A stretch of 64,000 nt of DNA from Pyricularia pennisetigena. Lineage: Eukaryota > Ascomycota > Sordariomycetes > Magnaporthales > Pyriculariaceae. Both the position numbers and the translations under genes were made by a program. The first letter of the stretch is position 1. Every line of letters starts with the position of its first letter. The notes under the pieces were generated by a model. That model was not told the DNA's origin, made no database searches, and saw nothing but the letters and a program-made list of their open reading frames with translations. Positions 24,401 through 35,193 of this stretch are shown here, one piece after another. The stretch covers positions 2,611,348 through 2,675,347 of the forward strand of contig NC_043741.1 in assembly GCF_004337985.1 (NCBI RefSeq), written 5' to 3'.

Positions 24401-27400
24401 TAAATGCCACCGGCTCAGCGACGGATATCGGTCGCTCTCTCATTGGGCAACTCCAGATCTAGTCTAGTTCTATTTTAGTTGTATTTGGTGGTGGCAACTA
24501 CTGTAGAACTAATCCACGCAGGGCATCTTGGGTTAGCCTTACAGCACATCCCGAACCCGAAAAGAGCAGCTCCTTCTTTCTCCCCGTGATGTGGAGCTCC
24601 AATCACTTTCATATCACACCTACAGTACATCCAGGTTATGCCGCCCTCGTTAGGCTTCGCTTCCCACAGGGTCCCGTTTTGCCTTCGTTTACCCCTCGAA
24701 GACTCTCTCGGGCCGTTCGGATAAACGAAATAGAAATTTTCCACAACCACCGATCTTTCTATCCGTGTTGGTCTCGGAACTACAGTGCGATAGACAGTGC
24801 AAAGTTAATCTAGCACAGATGTAATACGTAGTAGTAGTAATAACTTTTCGCCTGCATAAGTTGGAGGCAGAAGAAAATATGAACATGCATGTCTTAGACC
24901 CACATGTATGTGTACCCGTCCAACCTGCTGGTTCCTGTTTTGGCTGAGTTCGTTGTCGTCAGTGGTCGGACTGGGCCGGTCGGGCCGGCTAGTCCATGGC
25001 GTGGGTTATAATGCGATGTTCTTCATGGCCCGGCAAGGAGAAAGCGACAGCTCTCCTGTGTGTAGTTGCAAGGCACGAATAGTACGATATACTTACTAGT
25101 CATGCTATTCCCAACAAGATAACCCACACGTAATATTAACAGTATACATTAGTAGCCCTTTTTATTGTTATTCTCAATTCTTGCCGGCTAGTGCGAAGGT
25201 ATGACAGTCAGGCCTTGTCTTTCAGCTAGGAGGGGAAAAGGGGCGCCATGTGCCTGGATGAGAAAGCACCAACACCACCAAACCACCTCCCCCCGGCCGA
25301 TCTAGGATAAAAATGCTGGGGTGGTGCAAGGTGGGGGTTTTGCGTGTTTATCGTACTCCGTACCGGGAAGACCTACGGGTTTGGTAAGGTACCTAGCTAG
25401 GTACCGAGTTACACAGTACAACTGAGGTGGCTGAATGATTGGCGCGTGAGATATTTTTGCAGGGAAATTTGCTCGAGAGTTTACTGCTCTTCTTCAATCG
25501 ACTGCAGATGTGTTAGCATTAAGCGTAGTCCCGGGAAATCTAGTGGAGGCTTGGTAGAATATGGGCAAAATGCTTTAGCCTGCCGACTTTAGAACCGAGA
25601 ACAAAAACAAATCCCTGGGCTAACAACGCAGACACGCAGGAACGAATCCCCCAAAACGCTGCAGTGCTATGTAGACCCTCCGCCCACAATAAACATGGCA
25701 AAGTGCGGGGTGAGCGGGCAGTTGACGATGTTACGGGAAGTGAGTGGAATAAAGGAGAAAAAAAAAGTCCCTTGCAATCTCGGCCATCGGTACCGGTCAC
25801 CGTTACCGACATTTGCTCTCTAGAGGCAGGAAAGGGAAGACAGACACAATTTCCATCTCGACTAGAGCATCTCTCTCTACTGGTAGTGTTATTACGGAGT
25901 ACCGGGACATAAGTTTACAGGGCACAATAAAAAAGTTAAAGCTGGCTGCCATATAAACTTGGCAGCTGGAGGTAAAGTATCTTAGAATATTCTGAGCGGG
26001 GAACTTCATTTTCTCGCAGCTTCGCTGTTGAGTAAATCAATGTCCCCATCCGCTATTTCCAGATGCATCCACTTGGAATGCTCCGCTGCAACCTTCCATA
26101 CCCCACTCTTCCAAGCTCAGCTGGCAATCTGCTGGACAGCGAAAGACAACAGACGCTGATTCGACAACCTCAAACGGGCCGCCGGCGTTCGAAAAGTACT
26201 CAATATTGATTTATCTTGTTTGGGCACCCAAGGTATGTGATGTTTAAACGACGCCAGTTGAATGGTGGGATCGAGCAACAATGTACTGCGCCATGCGCGC
26301 CCAGCTAGCTTGCACTCCCTCGCCTCTCGGTCAGGGCCCGACCAAGGGACTTGGCGTTTAACGCACCGCTCGCCCCGCCGCTGCTTTTCGATCTAACCGA
26401 TATCCTTGCTACGAATGAATCCCTAAATTACTACAATAGCCTCAAGTAGCGAGCCCCTACATCTAGGCGCCCTGCAAGCAGGCAAGTAAGGATCTGTCCT
26501 ACCCGGCAAAGCCTGGCCGACTGGGGCTTCTCTGTCGAGCATTAGCCTGACTTGCATCAAACCTTTTGATGACTTGGATGGGCGAGGTTTACTTCCTTCT
26601 GAGCCACCAAAAGCCACGACAGGGTAAGGGCCTGCCTGGTCTGGTCGTTCCTTGGGGGGGCCGTTGCATAATTGTCTTGGAATGTAGTGGCTTGCGGCCA
26701 TCAATTGGCGATCTGGAAACTTTAACACCCTGGACCAGGCGGGATCAAGGAAGGTCGAAAGAGATTCCTCGTACCATTTATACCTGAAGTGTATGGACAG
26801 GCGACATTTCTCCTCTGGATGATTTGCAGTTGCACCTGTCGATCTTGGAGCGTCTACAGGAAACACGACATGGATTGTACAAAGTAGCTAGATTCTTGGC
26901 GGCCCTGCTTGGAGGAGTCGAGGTCGGGTACGAGGAATTACTGTACAAGCATCCCCGTCTACAGTGCTTTGTAATGCTCGGTGGGTACAAAGTGGAGGCG
27001 TCAGGCCAGATTGGGAGTGCGGGCCTGGCGACCAACGACTTGTGTGACCGCTGCTTCAAGGATAGCATTTCCCGTCACAACCGACTCCCCTGGAACGTTG
27101 ATTTGGTTTCTCATGCTTACAATAACAACAATAAAAAAAATACAAAACAATGCTACCCGATTACCGGTAAAGCCTACCAGAACCTAATTTCGTGGTCCCA
27201 GGACTCGCTTGATTAAGCTCGAGAAGTTCATCATTGTGTGTGGCCAACGGCGGTTGTAGCTCGGACCATTTGATAGACATCTTCTGTCATCTTTGTCTGT
27301 GATGATGGATGAACGTCACGTTGTCGATCTTGGATATCATAAAGACATCATGAGTCTTTTGGCAGTACAATGTTGTACTCTAGGGATCCTGACCCCTGGT

Positions 27401-28648
27401 GTAGCTCACAGTACGCTTAAAGGCTTTCTCTCACATGTCAACATAAGCAAGGCTAGATTTGTAGTGATCGGCAATAACCAGTTTGATATGATGCAGGGTT
27501 ATGACGACCAGTCTGTTGACCACAGCAATTGTCTTGTACATAGATGAATATACACTGGACAGACAGTGAACTGTTGATATAGTTCGAAGAATACCGAAGT
27601 ACATCGTTGATACCACAACGATAACACACAACGTGTTATTGAAAATTTACAACAACTATGCTTATAACAAACATTCCCGGGCTTGAACTGAGGGAGACTG
27701 GTGCGGTCGTTTAGACAGCAATGATATGGCATAGGCTGTTACGCGATGGCGATAAGCCCCTTCTCGATATTCCTGTGTACTGCCAGATTCTTTAAGCACA
27801 GCCGCCCAGCCAGTGTGACGCTGCTGGTCAGGTCTTCATGACTACGCAGCGTAGTTGATGACCGCCGTCTATGGACCAGCAGCAAGCGACTGTTTACGTG
27901 AAACCGCCTTTCCCACGCTGATCCCGGCTTTCTCTATACAGACGTACATGGTGAGTCCCAGGACGGGGCTAAAGAAGTATGAACTGACAGCGGGTGTCTT
28001 TCACATAATGTCTTCGTAATCTACCTGCCACCACTCAATATAGATGAAGAACTACCTGTAATATCCAAAGATCACTGACAGCTCCGTCGTTGCATCTCAG
28101 ACACATACAGATGTATATAAGCCTCTCTCCACGGCCTGGTCTACACCGCAGGTTGCCCCGACCGCTCGTATGCCTGGTCGTCCGTTCAGAGGGCACAAAG
28201 GACAAACCCGAAAGGCACTTCAGCTTCCTCGGTACAGGCCCGTCTGAAAAAGTCTGCTAGCACAAACTCCCTGAAATCGATCATTCAGGAGTGCAATAGT
28301 GCCGAGTGGCAATGGCGGAAATTCGCGAGAGTCGTGCCAAGGAGCTGTTGACCTTAGGAATGCACAGATCTTCCTCAGACATTCCATTTGTGATCCATGC
28401 TCTCGCAGAGCGAGACGTAAAATTATAGAGAAATTATTTGATTCTGTGCCCCGCATTCTAGTCCTTGCTTATCAAGTGACATTCGCGTATAAAAAGGTTT
28501 ACATAGTTCCGATGGCGACATGGAACGATGTACTTTAATGTTCCTTTACTTCTTCCATTCTCCAGGGTGTATAGAACAACAGGCCAGCATGTCAAATCAT
28601 GCTGAACCTTCGTCGTCTCGACCTATAGCTTCCTCGATAAGCCCCAGA
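18468..28648. other. Ten-kilobase gene-poor region
   Basis: I searched this stretch for long frames, conserved family motifs and phase-matched exon sets and found none I can support. The first kilobase is pyrimidine/purine-skewed and should be the ELL promoter and leader. The 221-codon minus frame at 18737-19402 there is low complexity and I treat it as chance. Several poly-T tracts (near 20660, 21810, 22745 and 24270) and simple CAA/CCA repeats near 23310 occur. No transposon ends, LTRs or RNA genes were seen. Single-copy noncoding RNA or a rapidly evolving, intron-rich gene could still be present. Confidence 0.45.
25388..25405. repeat. 18-bp perfect palindrome
   Basis: GGTACCTAGCTAGGTACC reads the same on both strands. 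Related GGTACC/CCTAGG-type words occur around it. Function unknown; it may be chance in a TAC/GTA-rich stretch. Confidence 0.6.
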
Positions 28649-29483
28649 CTACTGCGTCTTATACACGAGGAAAGCACAGTGGCCAAGGTAGAAGTAGAGA
28701 AAGTGTTTGGACTCTATGCCGGGCGAGTATATAGTTAGTGGGCCAAACTGGCTTTGGAGCTCTCGAGGGGATTAGAGATGGTAAATACCATGAGTGACAA
28801 AGCTGCCAAAGTTCCGGCCGACGATGCAATGCCACGTGGGTCCCTTTCGCTCGTCAAACTAGACAGCCATCATGGTCAGCAAAACACCCAGCTATGTCTC
28901 AGGAAAATAAGACGTCAGGCAACGTACGGTCTTCTTGATATGCTCCGCAATGTCCTGCATACGCCCTCGTTCAGTCAGCATCATTTCTATATCACGTCTT
29001 GCCGCGTCCTGATCCTCCCTTCATGTTGTTTCTCGCGTCGGTGTTTATGTCTTGCTGCTCGATTCCGAAAAGTAGGGGGCGTAGGCTTTTTTCGACGGAC
29101 CTTCTCAATAGTGAGCCTGGACATAGCCTCTTGGGCTGGTGAGGCGGAACACGATTGCATGTCAGTAACATTTCGGAGTTGTAACCAGTTTCCCTTGCAC
29201 CCGATAGCATGTTTTTGAACTTACCGACTTCAATGATCTCCATTGCCAGGTCATCATTCTGGATTGTCGCGGGGATTTGGTAAGCGTGTTGCCATGCGTC
29301 AGACCGAAGTCAGTGACCTCGAGGTCCAAGGGAGTAGGTGTCAAGCGCTCACCATGTCAGCCGCCTTGATCTGGGCTGCAACGAATTTGTCAGTAAGATG
29401 CTTATGGTGCTCTACTGGAAGGACCTGTGCGCTCAAGACATACCGTCCAACTTCTCCCGTGTGGCGGGGTTCGCTTCTGCCAT
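28649..29483 (-). CDS. Dynein light chain LC8
   Basis: The protein has 97 residues in seven exons: 29483-29444, 29375-29353, 29258-29225, 29135-29101, 28954-28928, 28858-28789 and 28713-28649. All six introns are GT...AG with matching phases. LC8 (Dyn2, NudG in Aspergillus) is a dimeric hub that binds dynein intermediate chain and many other partners. The joined exons give the family core: DAQIKAADM, then LTIEKDIAEHIKKTFDERKG, then TWHCIVGRNFGSFVTHE, then FLYFYLGHCAFLVYKTQ at the C-terminus. The near-invariant WHCIVGRNFGS block forms the central beta strands of the partner groove. Length fits the usual 85-95 residues plus a short N-terminal extension. Coding exons are 23-70 nt, so no open frame betrays this gene. 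It is divergent from MRD1. Confidence 0.95.
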
Positions 29484-30501
29484 CTTGAGGGGTAGATTGC
29501 TGTTGGTTTGATACCGGGAATGAGCTGTGAGGTTTTCTGTTTTTGGCTATAGTTTGGTGTCAGTGTTAGATACTATGTAGGTTGGTTTCTGGGGACGGAT
29601 ATCTCTCGGTGATTAGATTGAGTTGCAGTCGCAATCGGACCCAGACGAGCAAGTCGGGCCGGTGGTTAAAGGCCCGCCGCATCCTTCGGCGGTCTAATGC
29701 AACACGGCGCGGGGCGGCCGAGGCGCCGGGGAAGAAACGCGCCTTTTGGGCCCACTTCTTTTGGACATTGGGGATGATCGAGTGGGATTTCGTGGGCAGA
29801 AAGAAGCATTTGCATCTCACCTGAGGAATTATATTGTCTCGACGTCAAGTTGAAAGGAGTCCCTTGCCTAGTAGCAGACAGGCCAGATCTTATGACGAGT
29901 AGGTTGAGTGATTAATTAGGTATAAGTGCATGCTATTTGTTAGCTTTCGCGAGATACAAACAGATCGTTACACGACAAGACAAGAATGAGAATCGATCGG
30001 CCTTGGCGCTAGGGCCTAGTTACACGTCCCCTCGCGCCAGTGGGTACTTTTCGTCCAAGATCCACTTTTGACTGATTTCCTGGGTTCAGAAGCTGCTTGT
30101 GGAAAATTTTAATTACTATCGATAGTCTTTTTGACGCCTGGGGTTTACTGTGTGACGAGGTAGATTACATTGATTAGGTTGGCAGACAATATCCCGAACA
30201 AGTTCGAAGCGCTCTACAGAGAACAACGAAACATGGGCGAATCCAAGTCTCGTGAGAATCAACCATTTATCTATTTGCTATCGCACTGGGCAACTTGATT
30301 ATCCACTGTGGAGCCTCTAGCCACTTGAAGAAGGCGGCGACTTAACAAAGTGGGGGAAAAGTGGCAGAGAAAAAAAAAAGTTTTGGCGGGAAGCCCAATT
30401 CAAAACCGGGACGCCTCCCATCAATCCCTTGGTTGCTCGTTCAGCTCAAGTTCATCACTTGTGTCTCCTTGCCTTTCAAGGCCTGCAGCGCCGAGGGCGA
30501 G
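29484..30501. promoter_or_regulatory. Divergent LC8 / MRD1 promoter region
   Basis: These 1,018 bp separate two divergent start codons and must carry both promoters. A GC-rich segment at about 29640-29740 contains a small inverted repeat around TTCGG. A pyrimidine-rich leader precedes the MRD1 ATG. No individual factor site can be named. Confidence 0.6.
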
Positions 30502-33340
30502 ATGGCCAACACAATGGATTCTTCACGTATATTCGTGCGGAACCTACCGCCCAACATCACCGAGGTGGACTTTCGAAAGCATTTTGCGTCGAAGGGTCAA
30601 GAAATCACAGACCTTAAGCTGATACCGAAGAGGAGGATTGGATACGTGGGCTTTAAAAGCCCCCAGATCGCAGCCGATGCTGCAAAGTATTACAACCGGT
30701 CTTACATTCGGATGTCCAAGATTGCAGTTGAAATAGCTCGACCGGTAAGAACCATTCTGTGCAAGCCTCCTCCTTTCTCCTGGCTCACATTGATCCCTTG
30801 ATTCGCCAAAATTCACACATCGGATTCGTTCATGAGCACTAGCTTACCAAGACTGGCATGTAGATCTCCGACCCATCCCTTCCTGCCTCCAAGAAGGTGG
30901 TCACCGCACAAGCAATCGTTGCAGCCCACACAACAGAGAAGGAAGCAGCGCGTGCGGCAAAGCCAGACGCGGAATCAGCCCCGAAGAAACAAAAGAGGAA
31001 GCGAGATGAGCTCGACATGGCAGACCCAAAGCTGAAGGAGTATTTGGAGACAATGAACCTGAAGCCAGGCGGTGCCGCCGCCGAGTCATCAGCCATGATC
31101 GTTGATACCGATCAAGCTGGGACTAAACCAAGCGAAGCTCTGGTGGGATTGGAGAATGAGAGTGATGATGAATACGAAGAGATCCCGACCCGTCCAGTCA
31201 AGAGACAGGCTGTAGAGGCTAAGGACAATACAGCAGCCGTTGTGGTGAAAGCAGCGCCAGCTGAAGTCCCTCCTCCAGAAGCACCAGCTCCTCATGAAAG
31301 TACCGACACACCGGCTCAGGTTGATGTGACACCGGCAACTGATGACGACTGGCTTCGATCACGGACAAACCGGCTACTTGATTTGATTGATCCGGATGAC
31401 CCCAAAGCATTGCAGCCTGTACCCGCTGAAGAGCCGGCACCAGTTCTCGAGGCAGCCCCTGAAACGGACCAGCCTCCTCGAGATGAAATGCAAGATGAGA
31501 AACCCAAACCTGTACCGGAGAAGATCCAAAAGGATGATCCGGTAGAATCTATCCGCAAGACATCGCGACTATTTGTGCGAAACCTGCCCTATAGCGCCAC
31601 CGAAGATGACTTGAAGTCTGTCTTTGGCGCATTCGGCCCCCTTGATGAGGTCAGTTCACCCAACAAATTTTCTGTGTCGACGACGGGATTCCACGTGATG
31701 AACATCTGATAGGGACAGCTTATGCCGATGGTATATGATGCCAACCTGGATCACAGTATTTTAGTAGATGCTCTGTTTTCTGATAAAAGGACCCGTCGTC
31801 TGATGTCTCGCTTCAAAATTTCAGCTTAGCCACTGGGAGCAAGGCTAACCAGAAGACTGTATAGATACACTTATCTCATGCTGGGCGTGAAGGCACGAGT
31901 AAAGGGATAGCCTTCATTCAGTACTCTGAATCTTCATCGGCCGTCGAGGCATTCCAAAAGCTGGACGGGTGTGACTTTCAGGGGCGAATCCTGCACGTGC
32001 TACCCGGCCAGGCCAAAAGAGTGCTAGACGAGTACGCAATATCCCAGCTGCCACTCAAGAAGCAACAACAAATTAAAAGGAAGGCCGAGGCAGCAACGAA
32101 GCGCTTCAATTGGAATGCGCTTTATATGAGCCAAGATGCCGTCAACGCGGCGGTGGCGGAGCGTTTGGGTGTCTCGAAATCAGTTTTGTTTGATCCCTCG
32201 TCCTCAGATGCAGGTGTCATGCAGGCAATTGCAGAGACCTCGACCATTGAAGAAGTCAAATCCTACTTTGCCTCCAACGGAGTGGATCTGGACGCTTTCA
32301 GACACAAGGAACGGGGCGACACGACCATCTTGGTCAAAAATTTCAGCCATGGTACCACGGCGGATGAGCTTAGGAAAACATTCGAGGAGTATGGTCCTCT
32401 GACGCAGGTATTGATGCCTCCAAGCGCAACCATAGCTATTGTGCAGTTTTCTCATGCGGCACATGCCAAGACTGCATTCAAGAAGCTTGCGTACTCCAAG
32501 TTCAAGTCCTCGCTGCTATATCTGGAGATGGCACCCAAGGATGTGTTCAAGAATGTGCCCGAGTCAACTGCACAGGAGCAAGGCAAGCAGAAGATGTCGG
32601 TCACGGAGCTGTTGGAACGTGATGACGCAGAGGAACAAGGCGAGACGACGTCACTCTTTGTCAAGGGTCTCAACTTCGCCACTACGACTGAGAAGCTGGC
32701 CGAAACCTTCCAGTCACTGGAAGGCTTTCTTTCTGCCAGAGTAAAGACAAAGACGGATCCCAAGAAGCCTGGCCAAGTGCTCAGTATGGGCTTCGGGTTC
32801 GTAGAGTTCCGTAGCAAGGAGCTTGCACAAGCTGCGCTCAAAGTCATGGACAATTACAATCTCGATGGCCACACACTAACGGTGAGGGCGTCGCACCGAG
32901 GACTCGACGCGGCTGAAGAGCGGCGTCGTGAGGACAAGGCCAAGAAACAAGCGGGTCAGCGAACAAAGATTGTCATAAAGAACCTGCCGTTCGAGGCAAC
33001 CAAGAAGGACGTGCGGACTCTATTTGGGACATATGGACAGTTGCGCTCTGTCCGGGTACCCAAGAACTTTGAGAACCGCACGCGTGGTTTCGCATTCGCA
33101 GAGTTCACGACGCCCAAGGAGGCTGAGAACGCGCTCAATTCTCTCAAGAACACGCATTTGCTGGGCAGGAAATTGGTGCTTGACTTTGCCGAGGCCGAGG
33201 CGGTTGACGCTGAAGAGGAGATTGCCAAGATGCAGAAGAAGACGGAGGGACAGGCCAACAAGGTTGCACTCCAAAATCTTATAGGAAAAGGACGGAAGAA
33301 GGTGACTATTGGGCAAGATGAAGAGGGCGATGAGATGTAG
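30502..33340 (+). CDS. MRD1: Multiple RNA-binding domain protein 1 (Mrd1)
   Basis: The protein has 834 residues in three exons (30502-30744, 30864-31649, 31865-33340), all joined in phase 0. Mrd1 is a nucleolar component of the small-subunit processome. It binds 35S pre-rRNA and U3 snoRNA and is needed for the cleavages that release 18S rRNA. Five RRMs are visible: about 6-80 (IFVRNLPP ... YVGF), 315-395 (LFVRNLPYS ... GIAFIQY), 496-567 (ILVKNF ... AIVQF, weaker), 604-685 (LFVKGLNF ... GFGFVEF) and 710-787 (IVIKNLPF ... GFAFAEF). An acidic, Lys-rich linker lies between RRM1 and RRM2, as in the family. Intron 2 (215 nt) cuts RRM2 between its first and second halves. Length is close to yeast Mrd1 (887). 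The ATG at 30502 gives MANTMDSSRIF; a second ATG four codons on is also possible. Confidence 0.93.
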
Positions 33341-35193
33341 GGCATTATTGTCTTGGATCCAGTAAATTTGGGAGGGACTTGGTTTGGTCTTTTTTTTGGG
33401 GGGGTGAGAGTACAGTTTCTTTTTGCATTTTGACTGATGAACAACTAGATACCCCCTTTTTCAGAATTCATCTCCCTAAAAATCAACCATTTCTCCCCCA
33501 TTCCTCGGATTATCAAGTGATGCATTGCATTAAATTTGTGTTGATGTGGTCCAGACGAAAGAAAGGCAACGCGTCGATGATTTCGAGGGCATCGTATTTG
33601 GAGGGCGACTCGAATGCTTTGGCAAAGGCATGAAGTTTGATGAAGAATTGAAATGTATCGATCAATCGCGGTGTCTCAAACCTCCCAAATTTGCGGCTGC
33701 CCTTAGGACTAGTCTTGTCTGGGACGATCTAGTGACGTTGAACGATGGCGAGTCGAGGTTCTGGCCAAGGGTTTGGATAAGTTTTTGGGCGCCCTTTGTT
33801 AAGGGGTCGGGAGTGATGATGAGCCAGACTGACATCGATTGACCACATCAACTAGGACACTAATTGGACTGCAGGCAAGTGAGAGTGTTGATGGTTTTAT
33901 TCCTCGCACAGCGGCCCAGAGAAGATTGCAAAAATGGGGACATTTGAGTCCCCGGGCAGTGAGTGGTTCATCATGTCACCATTGTCCCTTGAACCACCCT
34001 CATCAACTACTGATACTGACCAGCTAGTTTGTGCCTAAGAAAGTCTTTTTCTCCCTTTTTTTTATTTTATTTTTTTTTCTGTCACATTTAATTATTTCTG
34101 CGATGCTTCGAAATATTCTTGTTCTGGTGTTTTTTTTACCTTCTACCGGTATGTTGGTTCTGGCTTCCATTCCTCCCTTCCATCTTTCTACCGCGCAAGA
34201 CCCCATGCAATCTTTCCAGCATGCCTGTCGGGTGTTGATGCACTGCACCGAATTCCATCTCTGGATCAGCCTCCAAGTCCCGTTTGCACACCCCTACCTA
34301 CCTACCTTTCTATCCTTCCCTCGGCGACGGCCGGCTGTTGAGTTTGTCTGCAAGTAACCCAAGACAAGTCAGACCCCGGAGTGTGTTCAAGCTCACCTAC
34401 AGTACTTACATGGCTTTGCCACAAACCTCCCATTTTGTGTCGCTTCTGTCGGCCAGCTCCATCTCCGTGCTGCTTCTTACCCTGGATCACACGCCTGTTG
34501 CATGCTAGATGACGAGAACGGCTGCGGGTGTCGAACTGGATATTGTATTGTAGTATACAGACGCCCTGGAGGTATAGTCTGCATGCTCAGCATGGGAGGT
34601 TTCTGTCACCTCGCACCGGATGTGTAGCATCTAAAAGTTTGGCTGTATATCTATGTTTCGCTGTCATGGAGCTGCCGGTCTCCAACCACCTTTGACTTGG
34701 GGGCTATTGATGCTCCGAGATTCTCCCTTTGCAAGACCCTTTCGGTGTGAGCGAGCAAGTGTTACCAAGAAAATAACAACTGCGCAAAATCCCTACCCTG
34801 AAGTCCCCCGAGCAAGGCGCTGCAGAATCAAGCCTAGATCGGCCACGATCCTAGGGCGGGAGGAGGAGGAGGAGGAGAGAGAGAGGTGGGGGTGGAGGGG
34901 TGTGGTCTTTGTCTACTCTCATGCAAGGTACACTCCCTCTCTGGCACTCTGCCATGCTTGGTTTAACCTGTCTAATACTCAAAAGGGTGGGAGGGTATTC
35001 TTGTGCACTTGTTTTTACAAAAGCCCGACTCTCGCCAAACGAGTCTTGTCCATTCCTTTCTCAACATATCCTACGTTCATCTCTCATTCCCCTTCCATTC
35101 TCTCTCTCTATTTCCATACACACTCTAATCCAGTCACATCCCAACTGTGGCATTCTTTCCCATTCACCGCCACCCATTATCGCACAATCCATC
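33341..35193. other. Intergenic region upstream of TEA gene
   Basis: It holds the MRD1 3' UTR and the promoter and long pyrimidine-rich leader of the TEA gene (34950-35190). A polypurine tract is listed separately. No gene is supported; frames at 34031-34357 and 34653-35273 are low complexity. Confidence 0.55.
34856..34904 (+). repeat. Polypurine GGA/GA tract
   Basis: A nearly pure purine run made of GGA units followed by GA units and then G-rich sequence lies about 300 bp upstream of the TEA gene ATG. It could be a GAGA-like promoter element, or a triplex-forming or merely slippage-generated tract. Confidence 0.7.
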
